Shown: positions 10,781 through 20,107 of the stretch, one piece after another
Position numbering within the stretch: position 1 is the stretch's first letter
How the letters are laid out: the number at the start of each line of letters is the position of its first letter
Source of the DNA: Dermacentor variabilis
Taxonomy: Eukaryota > Arthropoda > Arachnida > Ixodida > Ixodidae
Length of the DNA: 64,000 nucleotides
NCBI RefSeq assembly: GCF_050947875.1
Contig: NC_134569.1
Span: 22,233,631 to 22,297,630, forward strand
Direction of reading: 5' to 3'
The notes under the pieces: generated by a model
The model's input: only the letters and a program-made list of their open reading frames with translations
The model's database searches: none
What the model was told of the DNA's origin: nothing
Program-made: the position numbers and the translations under genes

Positions 10781-11516
10781 ATTGCCGAACGAGCCTATCA
10801 AGGTCGGCAAAACCATTGATGCGTATTAGAGGTGTGCCTTCTGATCTCCTCACAAACATTTTTCTATTTCTTGAACACATAAATTTGTACTCTAATTCTT
10901 TTCCCTTTTGCCGCGCAACCCAAATCGATTGTTTGTTGAAGCCCGTTAGATCGTCGCAGAAAAACATGGGAGGGATGTCCTTGCTTTTAACGAGGGACCG
11001 TAATTTCGCACTGGAACTCGTCCATTTCTCTTTGTCTATTCTGTTGACAAACCTAACCAGCACAACAGGTGCCCCTTCACGCTTCGCTGGCATTCGATGG
11101 ATGACTTCCACATCAGAATCATCAAAAGGCACTTCCAACTTTTGTACAAAGTCACCGATTAGCGAAAAAAGTACCTCCTTAGGTTTCTCTGGTAAACAGT
11201 GAATTTCCCAATTTTGCAACCTGCTGTACTGCTCAAGCTCGTTCGCTTCCTTTCGCAGTTGTACAATTTCTTCTGACTGTTTAGAGGCAACAGAGCGCAG
11301 AGTTGCTAATTTTGTCTCGAGTTTTTCAATGGTGACCTGGCGCTTTGCGTCAGAAGCACACACCGCTTCATACCTTTCCGACAGGAAAGCAATTGAACAT
11401 TCGACGTTCTGCACCGATTTGTGAAGCGCATCCAGCGTAGTTCTCAGAGCGAGAAGCTGATCTACTTTTAGGGTGAGGGAGTTGATGGCATCATTGAGCG
11501 GAAGTAAGGCTTCCAT
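10779..11516 (-). CDS. LINE B ORF1: coiled-coil RNA-binding protein
   Basis: An open frame of 245 codons starting MEALLPLNDAINS at 11516; upstream codons in the same frame belong to LINE A, so this Met is chosen as the start. Residues of about 10-110 form a long heptad-like coiled coil (KLETKLATLRSVASKQ; EEIVQLRKEANELEQYSR). Next comes an L1-ORF1/Baculo_FP-like block (LQNWEIHCLPEKPKE; EVIHRMPAKREGAPVVLVRF) that by family knowledge binds nucleic acid and coats LINE RNA. It ends LDRLVRQ just upstream of ORF2. It has no internal stop, unlike ORF2, but nothing shows that it is expressed. Confidence 0.75.
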   Translation of the reverse strand: MEALLPLNDAINSLTLKVDQLLALRTTLDALHKSVQNVECSIAFLSERYEAVCASDAKRQVTIEKLETKLATLRSVASKQSEEIVQLRKEANELEQYSRLQNWEIHCLPEKPKEVLFSLIGDFVQKLEVPFDDSDVEVIHRMPAKREGAPVVLVRFVNRIDKEKWTSSSAKLRSLVKSKDIPPMFFCDDLTGFNKQSIWVARQKGKELEYKFMCSRNRKMFVRRSEGTPLIRINGFADLDRLVRQ

Positions 11517-12039
11517 GTTATCTATATGTAAATTCAAGGATGAAGTATTAGTAAGTGTAGCACCTAAGTACGTGTAATGAGTCTCTTCCTGGAGTGGTAA
11601 CGAACCTATCCAGTACGTAAAAGAGAGCGGAGCTTTTTGGCGAGAGAAGCGAAAAAAGACGGTCTTATCAGTATTAATCTGCACATCCCATGTTTAAAAC
11701 CACAAAAAAATGTTAACAAGAACGGAGTTAACATGGTTCTGATTCTTACTTGAAGTGATTTCTTGCAAAAGCTGCAATCATCTGCACACAACCTGATTTG
11801 CATTTTAGGATAAATTACAGTGATTATATCGTTAATATAGAGCAAAAACAATAGTGGTCCTAACGCAGTCCCTTGAGGGACCCCGCAGCCGACCGGAAGA
11901 CAGCCTGACTGGCGCCCATTAACTGCTACAAATTGGTAGGGATCTGTTAAATAGTTCGTTATCCATATGATCAAAATTTCCATAAGTCCAATGTGCCTAA
12001 ATATTAGTATTGGTTTGTCATGTGCAACTCTATCAAAAG
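11517..12039 (-). pseudogene. LINE A reverse transcriptase, palm region
   Basis: On the minus strand the order is AFDRVAHDKPILIFRHIGLM, IIWITNYLTDPYQF, GCGVPQGTALGPLLFLLYIN, RLCADDCSFCK, then, after a frame change, INTDKTVFFRFSRQKAPL and THYTYLGATLTNTSSLNL. These are reverse transcriptase blocks 3 to 6: the catalytic box is CADD in place of the usual YADD or FADD. It breaks at HIDN where LINE B begins and at AFDRV next to the CT tail of LINE C. Confidence 0.8.
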
Positions 12040-12051
12040 CCCATGCTTGGG

Positions 12052-14010
12052 GAGAGAGAGAGAGAGAGAGAAACTTTATTTTGGTTCCTTCAAGGATTCA
12101 GCGTTTCGAGGTCTCGGTCGTCTTGGGCGCCGGCGACTTGGAGCCTCTTCCAGCAAGGGTGGGCCCCTATTCCAGGGCTCCACTGAGCCTAGCTACCTGT
12201 CTAGCGTGCTGCACTAAGGCCCTTTGGGCCGTGAGCTCGCAGCTGGTAAGCCGACTCTCCCATTGCTCCGCACTCGGGTTATTGTGTTGGTGGAATGATT
12301 TATTGTGTTTACATTCCCATGTGACATGGTATAGTGTGGGTGTGGCCCCGCACCATGGGCAGGTGTCTCTGTATTGTGTTGGGTACATTTTGTTCAGGAT
12401 GTATAAATTTGGGAAGGAGTTTGTCTGCAATCTGCGCCAACTCGTTGCTTCCTCCTGCGTTAGAGCTTTGTGGGGTGGGGGATATTTCGCTCTCGTCCCT
12501 CTGTATAAGTTTAAGATTTCTGTGTATCCTCCCTCACAAGCGTGTGGGTGATACTCCGGGGCGCGCGACTGCTCTGCTCGGCACGTGGTCTCTCGAGCTA
12601 GGCTGTCTGCCCTTTCGTTACCCTGTATGCCTGCGTGGGCCGGAATCCAAATTAACTTGTGCGTAACGTTCCTCTCGGCGAAGTTGGCTCCGCCAAGAAT
12701 TCTGAGGGCGGCTTTGCTAATCCTGCCCCTCGTGTAATTTCGGCACGCTTCCTTTGAGTCTATTAAGATGTTTAGAGCCCTGCCTGTCCTATATCCTTCT
12801 ACTGCCGCCAGCGCCACGGCAATTTCTTCGGCCTCCGCTGTGTCGGCTGCCTTTACCGTCGCACATGTGATCAGATTCCCGTCACCGTCCACCACCACCG
12901 CCGTGGCCGTGCGCTTCCCTTCTCGCGGGTACGTGGCAGCATCCGTGTACACCGTGTTCTCTAGTAGCGCGAGTGTCTTTTCCACGTATTCGGCTCGCGC
13001 CTGCCTTCTGCCCTCGTGGAGGTTGGGGTCCATGTTCTTAGGTACTGGCCTAACGCTTATTGTTTTTCTTAAGCAGTCGGGCACGTCTGCGTATCTATCT
13101 ACGTGTCCACTCGTGTCCCGTCCCAGCCTAGTCAGGAGCGCTCTCCCTGCAGGGGTGCTTTTGAGTCTGGCTTTTTGCGTTTCAAGCAGGGCTTCCGCCA
13201 GTTCGCTGAAAGTGCTGCTGATGCCCAGTTGGAGCAGTTTTTCGTTTGAAGTGTTTTTTGGCAGATGGAGAGCCGTCTTGTATGCTTTCCTGATTATCGT
13301 GTCCGCCTGTTCCCTCTCTCCTTTGGTCATCGCGTGGTACGGTAGCGAGTAGATGACTCGGCTGACGACCAGGCTGCCGACGAGTTTGAGTGTGTCTTCC
13401 TCTTTCATGCCGTATCTTTTTTGGGAGACCCTGTTGATCATCCGGCCCACCTGCTCCGTCACTTTGCTCAGCAGGCTGATGGTGTGGCTGCATTTTCTGC
13501 TGCCCTGTAGCCACATGCCCAGGATTTTGATCATATTCTTTTCCGGGATGTTTTGACCATCAAGCGTTACTTCCAGCGTTGCTTGGGTGGGGTGTCTACC
13601 TACTCTCAGTAATTCGGATTTTTCTGTGGAGCATACCAGTCCCCTCTCTCTGGTGTACTTTTCGACACAGCGCGCAGCCTCTTGTAGCTTCTCTTGTTTT
13701 TCTCCCAGTGAACCTTGCGTGACCCAAACCGTGACGTCGTCCGCGTACATCGCGTGTTGGATGCCATGAATCTCGCCGAGTCGTTTTGCCAGGCCGATCA
13801 TCGCCACATTAAATAGCACGGGCGATATCACGGAGCCTTGGGGTGTGCCTCTACATGGTGTGGAGAAGGTGTCGCTTCTCAACTCCCCCAGCCCTACCGT
13901 TGCCGTTCTGTCGGTTAGGAAGTCCTTGACGTAGTCGTGTACTTTCCTTCCGCAGTTGGTGTTGTTGAGGCCCTCCATTATGGCCGCGTGGCTGACGTTG
14001 TTCGATAAGC
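12052..14010 (-). mobile_element. LINE C, 5'-truncated I/R1-like element
   Basis: On the minus strand the element runs from a truncated reverse transcriptase (from about 14010: NNVSHAAIMEGLNN) through RNase H to a short 3' UTR and AATAAAGTTTCTCTCTCT at 12072-12052. The (CT)n terminus again replaces a poly(A). The long open frame suggests a recent insertion compared with its neighbours. The 5' break falls inside the fingers domain, so most of the endonuclease and any ORF1 were never inserted or were lost. Confidence 0.8.
12167..13978 (-). CDS. LINE C reverse transcriptase-RNase H polyprotein, partial
   Basis: 603 codons without a stop; the first ATG is internal, since homologous residues continue upstream. 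Reverse transcriptase blocks are CRGTPQGSVISPVLFNVAMI (about residue 43), HAMYADDVTVWV (about 75) and MIKILGMWLQGSRK. RNase H follows at about residues 345-470: YTDAATYP, AEAEEIAVALAAVEGYR, LNILIDSKEACRNY and LIWIPAHAGIQGNERADSLA give all four catalytic acids. A CPWCGATPTLYHVTWEC finger at about residue 545 closes the protein. The enzymes would copy LINE RNA and remove the RNA strand, but the missing endonuclease makes this copy dependent on others. Confidence 0.85.
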   Translation of the reverse strand: MEGLNNTNCGRKVHDYVKDFLTDRTATVGLGELRSDTFSTPCRGTPQGSVISPVLFNVAMIGLAKRLGEIHGIQHAMYADDVTVWVTQGSLGEKQEKLQEAARCVEKYTRERGLVCSTEKSELLRVGRHPTQATLEVTLDGQNIPEKNMIKILGMWLQGSRKCSHTISLLSKVTEQVGRMINRVSQKRYGMKEEDTLKLVGSLVVSRVIYSLPYHAMTKGEREQADTIIRKAYKTALHLPKNTSNEKLLQLGISSTFSELAEALLETQKARLKSTPAGRALLTRLGRDTSGHVDRYADVPDCLRKTISVRPVPKNMDPNLHEGRRQARAEYVEKTLALLENTVYTDAATYPREGKRTATAVVVDGDGNLITCATVKAADTAEAEEIAVALAAVEGYRTGRALNILIDSKEACRNYTRGRISKAALRILGGANFAERNVTHKLIWIPAHAGIQGNERADSLARETTCRAEQSRAPEYHPHACEGGYTEILNLYRGTRAKYPPPHKALTQEEATSWRRLQTNSFPNLYILNKMYPTQYRDTCPWCGATPTLYHVTWECKHNKSFHQHNNPSAEQWESRLTSCELTAQRALVQHARQVARLSGALE

Positions 14011-15059
14011 ATAGTTCTTATCACGGCAGGTGTAATAAGGGAAATGTAAACTTCCATGTATAACCACAGAACACGAATATAAACTTAGAGAATGAAAACT
14101 GTACTTCCACATTTCAACGGAAATGAGAGTAAGGGTGGCGTTATGAACTAAAGTATGCAACCGGGAGATGGTGCTGGCAATTCCACGTTTCAACGGAAAT
14201 AAGAGAAGGGGTGGCGTTATGAAATGAAGTATGCGACCGGGAGATAGTGCTGGAAAAATCAAAACTAATGTCCTCATTATTACGTAGGGAGTAATATGGC
14301 CGCTACGGTAGCGACTGGTGGGACTGGTGAAGCGGGTCACACTGCTCGCTCACTGGTTTTGGGCGCCTGGTTGCCGCTTTCGGGCCGGTATTCGTGTGTA
14401 CGGTACTGCAACATGACTACAGATATCTTTATTATGTCGTCAGGTGACCAGGAATTCTCAACACGCAAGCTTATATTTTTTATTGTTAATGGTTAATGAA
14501 GCAGTACATGCCACAATTTTCGTAGAGGTCAGGTGGAGTTAATGTTGTCAGTCACTGAGTTTATAATATAGAGTAACACAGATAGACATCTATTTAATGA
14601 AATTGAAAGCTGAAATTCAGATTTTTTTTCGTGTTTGGTCAAAGCAGGGAGAGCGATGCTTCAGACAACGATATTTATGCTGGGCTACCCTTGCATACAG
14701 TGCTGCTTGACGTGTTTCGTAGTATATTGTCTGCGCTCAACGATTTCACGTATATTAAAAAAAGCATAAAAAGTGCTCGGCAAAACTGTACTGTCAGCAA
14801 GATAAGTCGAGCTGCAATTTTCCATTGTTTTCATAACCCACTGGCGAGAGGCACGAAGTGTAGGAGGAAAAGAATGTTATGCTGAATTTTTCATCACACA
14901 TTAGCTGCTCTTGATATTTCTGCTGCACATTTAGTATTCAGGTGCGGCAAGTAAAGGCTTCGACACAAGTGGAGTGCCCGTAGGAAAGCGAGGAACGTTG
15001 TGGAGACAACAGTGCTTACAAACACCTCTGCAAATAATATGTGAATAAACAAGGGCACT
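14011..15059. other. Unassigned DNA after LINE C
   Basis: No protein motif was recognised in frames here, including those at 14296-14496 and 14631-14885. Apart from the tandem pair at 14105-14256, the stretch holds only AT-rich sequence. The continuation of LINE A's reverse transcriptase was not found here. Confidence 0.5.
14105..14256. repeat. 76-bp tandem duplication
   Basis: Two adjacent 76-bp units beginning TTCCACATTTCAACGG (14105) and TTCCACGTTTCAACGG (14181) share the blocks GGTGGCGTTATGAA, AAGTATGC and ACCGGGAGAT. They differ by several substitutions, so the duplication is not recent. Confidence 0.85.
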
Positions 15060-15068
15060 AAATAAACA

Positions 15069-15316
15069 AAAATTAAAAAAAATTAAATTGTGGGGTTTTA
15101 CGTGCCAAAACCACTTTCTGATAATGAGGCACGCCGTAGTGGGGGACTCCGGAAATTTCGACCACCTGGGGTTCTTTAACGTGTACTTAAATCTAAGTAC
15201 ACGGGTGTTTTCGCATTTCGCCCCCATCGAAATGCGGCCGCCGTGGCCGGCATTCGATCCCGCGACCTCGTGCTCAGCAGCCCAACACCATAGCCACTGA
15301 GCAACCACGGCGCGTC
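15069..15316 (-). mobile_element. tRNA-derived SINE S1, second copy
   Basis: On the minus strand it has GTTGCTCAGTGGCTATGG (A box), GGTCGCGGGATCGAATGCC (B box, one change) and the S1 body to GGCACGTAAAACCCC. It is flanked by AAATAAACA at 15060-15068 and 15317-15325, a 9-bp duplication. It is near full length. Confidence 0.85.
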
Positions 15317-15839
15317 AAATAAACATACAAGGCCAATTAATGCTCAGGGATTCTTGGAAAATGCAATTTACGGTTTCATGTTGAAAAAGCATCTCGGTTT
15401 GCGTATTCAAACAAGTTAAAAGAGGTTGCAACGAGACGAACGTTTCAATTGAATAACGGTGGTGAGCAAGGGAAGCCTCAGCCTGGAACCAACGTTTCAG
15501 CAAGCAAACATATTTGTGAGCGCCGTGACGAAGGCAAGTTCCCACTCTGAGGCTTCCCTTGCTCGCCCACTGTTGATTGGCTGAATGTTAAGCCAAATTT
15601 ACTCCGAGTACATTTCAAAATGTTTTTGAGAACCCACTGCTCAGGTTTGTTATCTCCTGTTTGAAGAGAAAGAATTTTATGTGTGTGTGTGATTTGTCAT
15701 GTTTGAGAAGTGTGGAGTAGGCCGACTCTGTGAATTTGCCCTTCCTAGCTATTTCTTACGGAACCGGGCTTGCCTAGTTATTTCTTTCATGAAAACTGTA
15801 CATGAGCTTTTGTAGCTACTAAGAAATGTAAAATAATGC

Positions 15840-16610
15840 GCGTATCCTGATCTAATTCTAATCCTGGCACTTACCATCTCAACAACGTTCTCTTAGATTT
15901 CATCGTGTCATATAAATATCTTGGTGTAAACATTACAAATAACTTAAATTGGAGCATTCATATAAAATACGTGATTAGCAATGGTATTCACATGCTCGAG
16001 AACTTATGGTGCAATTTTTTCATAGCACCGTCTACGTCAAAACTATAGCTTTAAAACGCTCTAATACGACTTAGTACGACTCTAATACGCTTGAAACTTG
16101 AATATGCATCTGCAATATGGGATCCCAGTAGTATTAATGTTATTACTTCACTCCACTCATGTCAGTCTTTCTCATTATAACTGTACCAAGAGTACCTCAA
16201 TGAAAACTAACCTAGCCCACATTCCACTAGCTAACCGCCGCAAGATCATCAGTATTTCGCTATTTCATTGAAGCTTCCATCACACCCCACATCACGATGA
16301 CTTTATACTGCGACATCAGTACGTTTCAAACCACGTTGATCATCGCAGTTAGGTAGGAATTGATTCATGTTACGTGAAGTCTTTATTTCAATTTTTCCCC
16401 CCACGTACATCTCAGGAACGGAAACACCTTTCCTCAAGTATGGCAGCTATCACCAATAGCAAACTTTTTTACAAAATATTAGCTAACATTGTAATCTCAG
16501 GAGAATTATTACATTACCAGAACTCACTGCACTTGTATGTGTGTAACCACTCCCCTTCTTAATGCCCATATGGCCCTGAGGGTATACATTCAATAAAAGA
16601 TAGAATAAAC
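15840..16610 (+). pseudogene. LINE reverse transcriptase C-terminus and 3' UTR, decayed
   Basis: Plus-strand translation across several frames gives SYKYLGVNITNNLNWSIHI, then RLKLEYASAIWDPSS, then NLAHIPLANRRKIISISLFH. This is the same order as the end of LINE A-type reverse transcriptases (YLGV...W..HI...YA..WDP...L..RR). Multiple stops are present. The segment closes with CATTCAATAAAAGATAG near 16590-16606, a probable 3' end. It is an old 5'-truncated copy with no functional potential. Confidence 0.7.
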
Positions 16611-16967
16611 TGAAGAGTCACTGTGAGGGTTTAAGTGAACATGAAGTATAATTTCTTCAAAATTGCATTGAGCGTTCTTGAAGGATTTAAAGTCATTTAC
16701 ATTTTCCTGTAACAAATTGACGTTGTGAGGGTGCATGTGATACTTGGTGCTAATGCCCGTCAAGCTGATTGGCCAAGAGCGGATGAAATAGTTTGTGTAT
16801 AGCAAGTAAAAGCTTGCTACATTGTTTCTCTTCTGGTCACCATGGCTATAACAGACTTGAAAAGAAATAAGTTGGCACTCGTGTTGTTACTTCTTCGGTT
16901 GTTATAAAACGCCCTGAAATGCAAGTAAGCTTGTATGTAAAGTTTTAGCATTCCTGCTTGTACGATA

Positions 16968-17364
16968 CAAGAATGTAGACTAATAAAGAGAAAATCAGAC
17001 ATCCACCCGTTCGTAGCAATTGCTACAAAGGAAACCCATACGGGTTCCTCGAAAGAAAAGCTTCAGAGTTAAAGAAATATTCGTCCTGGTCCAGGACTCG
17101 AACCCGGCACCACCGCCTTTCCGGGGCAGCCGCCTGGTTAGCTCGGATGGCAGAGCGGCTGCCCCAGAAAGGCGGTGGTCCCGGGTTCGAGTACTGGACC
17201 AGGATGAATTTTTCTTCAACTCTGAAGCTTTTCTTTCGAGGAACCCGTATGGTTTTCCTTTGTAGCAATTGCTACAAACGGGTCGATGTCTGATTTTCTC
17301 TTTATTAATTACTTCTTTCCACCTTGCGGGCTTGCGCAGAACTACTACGTCAAGAATGTAGACT
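16968..17364 (+). mobile_element. Foldback tRNA-derived SINE, family S5, with 14-bp TSD
   Basis: An exact 14-bp duplication CAAGAATGTAGACT flanks the element (16968-16981 and 17351-17364). Inside, 16981-17307 is a 327-bp inverted repeat centred near 17144; each arm carries GTAGCAATTGCTACAAA, AGGAACCCGTA-type and AGAAAAGCTTCAGAGTT-type blocks. The centre holds a tRNA-like unit with TTAGCTCGGATGGCAGAGC (A box) and CCCGGGTTCGAGTACTGG (B box). The right end extends beyond the palindrome by about 43 bp (ACTTCTTTCCACCTTGCGGG). Frames on both strands through the arms are mirror images and not genes. Confidence 0.85.
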
Positions 17365-18449
17365 GCTGCTTTCCTGATGCTCGCACCCCTATATATGGTA
17401 AACTTGCAAACATTTTTATGGTGAGGCACATAGTTCTGGAGGACCTCTTGTCATTATGGCGACTGTTGAGCTTCTTATGGCTTGGCGTCGGAAGCTTGCA
17501 GACCAATATCTTTGTCCATCTTCTTGAAAAGGGAAATCATTAAGCCCTGATAAACAAGCAAGCAAAAAGTGATAAGTACAAAAGTTAGTCAAATAAATGA
17601 ACAAATCATGGTTCTAAGTGAAGTGTTCACAAATATACCTTGCGAGGATTCTGGCCAAGGGGTGACACATTCACTGTTGGCTGGCACGTCCAAAGACAAT
17701 GGAATCCAAGGGGGTGAACGAATATAAGCAGCGTCTTGGACCCAGTAGTAGAAAGAAGAAAGAGCCTCAATTTAGAAGACATGTGGGTGAGTTTGTGATT
17801 AATGTATGACAAAGAACATTGCACAAAATGCTGCATGGCCGAAAAGCGCACACAAACACAACACTGTTTTGAGTGTGCATTTCTTTCGATGGTGTCCTTG
17901 TGTGGGCTGTGCTTAGTGAAGCATCGATTAGATGAAAGTTTTTGCCAGATACTAGGCAATTAATAAAATATTTTGTTATGCACCAAATGCAATAATTCCA
18001 ATTATATCATCGCAAGTACATTTGTACTAATTTCCAGTGAATTTATTGCAGCGTATGATTTATGTAGAAACAGCCAAAACTATTTATTATTTAAGCTGTA
18101 CTCCGTTTGGGGAATTTTAGCAACGTGGCAAAATAACAAGAGCTTTGTTTAAATTCCCTTTGAAGAGCAATAACTTTATAATTACCATTTTCCACTTTTA
18201 AGAAATGACTACCAGAATCTGTCTTATCCGCTTCGCGCGCAAGGAGATTCAAAATTGAAAATGCAAAGTCGTGCTTTTTTATTCACCGTTGCACACACCC
18301 ATAGGTTGCAAGGTTAATCTGTCTTAGCGGCTAGCCTACAAACTGACTGTGTTCGGTTCCAGCGGCGAATTTTCACGCTAGCTAGCAATTTTTTTAAAAA
18401 CAACGCGTCATTACGCTGCCAGACGCGGCAGATCACTAACGAAAAGAAA
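17365..18449. other. Unassigned DNA
   Basis: Short frames only; that at 17627-17959 (minus, 110 codons) shows no domain or codon pattern that I recognise. No repeat boundary was identified. Confidence 0.45.
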
Positions 18450-18451
18450 TT

Positions 18452-18682
18452 AAATTCCGGGGTTTTACTTGCCAAAACCACTTTCTGATTATGAGGCACG
18501 CCGTAGTGGGGGACTCGGAAATTTCGACCACCTGGGGTTCTTTAACCTGCGCCTAAATCTAGGTACACGGGTGTTTTCGCATTTCGCCCCCATCGAAATG
18601 CGGCCGCCGTGGCCGCGATTCGATCCCGCGACATCCATGCTCGGCAGCCGAACACCATAGCCACGAGCAACCACGGTGGGTG
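18452..18682 (-). mobile_element. tRNA-derived SINE S1, third copy
   Basis: The S1 body is recognisable from CACCGTGGTTGCTCGTGGCT through GGATCGAATCGCGGCC to the AAAACCCCGG end on the minus strand. The A box has lost a base (GCTCGTGGCTATGG) and the B box flank is altered (GTCGCGGGATCGAATC preceded by CATGGAT), so transcription from it is doubtful. No clear duplication flanks it. Confidence 0.85.
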
Positions 18683-19421
18683 TTATGGAATGTTGGACAC
18701 ATAAACTTACTGAGATATTATTATTATCTAACTAGAACTAACCTGCGTCATGCTGCTCAAAGAAAATAACCACGCCGTTCGCAAACATTGCCACCGTAGA
18801 ATTTGAATCGATAAGCGACCCGTACTGGAATCGATACCAGTGGGCTGCTGCATATCGCACGTCAGTAAGGTCTCAAAACCTTTATTTAAGTAATAAAACA
18901 AAGGCTTTAATGATAGAAGTCTACTAAAAACAATTGTCTAGTTACTCTGTAACAAAATGACATGTTAACTACGTTTGTCGGTTATTATATGTACATATAT
19001 AGATCAAATGTATAGCCGCGTTGAGCGGCCCATAACAGAAGATATACAAATTAAAGTATGCGAACAAATTGCAGCAGCTCCACTAACGCGCTTCATGTTG
19101 GAACGCGCTGCGATTGATGTTTCGCCCTCTGTAGCGATCGCTGGAACTTGAGAGTGTGCGGGGCCTGGTGGAACCTAGAAAGGCAGTCCGCCTGCGAAGC
19201 CAAGACCAATGACGTCAAATGGGCCGGACTCGATCCTGAAGCCTGTCGGAGGGAACAGGTGAAGTGACAGCTGAAACAGGCTTGGTCTTGTATGTTCGGC
19301 TAGCTGCACAATTGTATATCCTGCTTCGCACTCTTTGTTCAGCTTCGGTTATACTGAATTCCTTCTGTTATATTCGTGAGGGCATCTCATAGCTGACGTT
19401 TATGCCCTGTATCAAGCTCAC

Positions 19422-19424
<3 letters not shown>

Positions 19425-19515
<91 letters not shown>
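19425..19515. repeat. (TA)n tract
   Basis: Uninterrupted TA repeat of about 45 units between CACTAT and CTTTGTG. It is self-complementary and may be length-variable. Confidence 0.95.
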
Positions 19516-19517
<2 letters not shown>

Positions 19518-19722
19518 TTGTGAATGGAAGGCGATACACCTTTCTACAGTACTAGATTAATCTAGATACGATCAACCACGTCGTCTGTATCATTATCATA
19601 ATATTATGTGTTCATTGCATAATGGCACTATCATGATGACAGCTGTTGTGAAATATTCAATATTAGACACTATGTCACGTTAAGTATTAAATTGCTCCAG
19701 ATAAAGGCAACGACTATTTCTT

Positions 19723-19765
19723 CTTATGTAATAATGGGTAGAATGTAATTTTCTTATTACATAAG
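19723..19765. repeat. Short inverted repeat
   Basis: Perfect 12-bp arms CTTATGTAATAA and TTATTACATAAG enclose a 19-base spacer. No poly-T or gene context gives it a role. Confidence 0.6.
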
Positions 19766-20090
19766 GTTATCGCAATAGTTGTGATATTTCCCAACTTATG
19801 TCATTTAGCATATACAGTTCGGCCAGATAAAGTTAACCGCTCTCTCTTTCTATGTAGCAGTTGGTGTATGATGCCATATGTTTATTGCGTAATGACATTT
19901 CCGAACTGCACGAGAAATTCTTTTACTTGTTTCTCCCTTTATAACTGTGAATTTTTCAAGCTGTTCATATTAGTTTCTAGCAGCCCAGCTTACGTTTTGA
20001 CCCTACCGACTAGATGAACACGACAGGAGGGTTAAACATGAATAGCATTTCGAGAATGATCAGGAAACTGTGTGTTGTTGTCTAGCGATA

Positions 20091-20107
20091 GGGGGGGGGG
20101 GGGGGGG
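20091..20107. repeat. G17 tract
   Basis: Seventeen consecutive G residues; a comparable G tract of 15 occurs at 24889-24903. Such tracts are error-prone in assembly. Confidence 0.9.

Larger units (their letters stand above)
7534..11516 (-). mobile_element. LINE B, near-complete CR1-like element
   Basis: About 4 kb on the minus strand, in this order: an open ORF1 (11516-10779), a frameshifted ORF2 with endonuclease and reverse transcriptase (10780-7926), a 3' UTR with AATAAA just before the end, and an (ATT)n tail at 7618-7534. It lies inside LINE A. No target-site duplication could be made out, as is common for CR1-like elements with microsatellite tails. ORF2 decay makes it non-autonomous now. 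Confidence 0.8.
5480..12039 (-). mobile_element. LINE A, CR1/Jockey-like, broken by two insertions
   Basis: This is a non-LTR retrotransposon on the minus strand, in three pieces. The reverse transcriptase centre is at 12039-11517, its C-terminal part at 7533-7102, and a presumed 3' UTR runs through 7101-7023 and 5655-5586 to an (AAAT)n tail. LINE B (7534-11516) separates the first two pieces exactly inside a codon run: the frame ends ...SSLNLHIDN and resumes ICSPALRKLYLLKNK, which reads through as normal for this family. A deleted LTR element (5656-7022) interrupts the 3' UTR. The 5' end is lost where LINE C begins at about 12052. It is inactive and the oldest layer of this stack. Confidence 0.75.

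Noticed and set aside
16995..17429. A 144-codon minus frame and the similar 81-codon frames on both strands as a protein gene.
   Set aside because: They are mirror translations of the foldback SINE arms and its tRNA-like centre.
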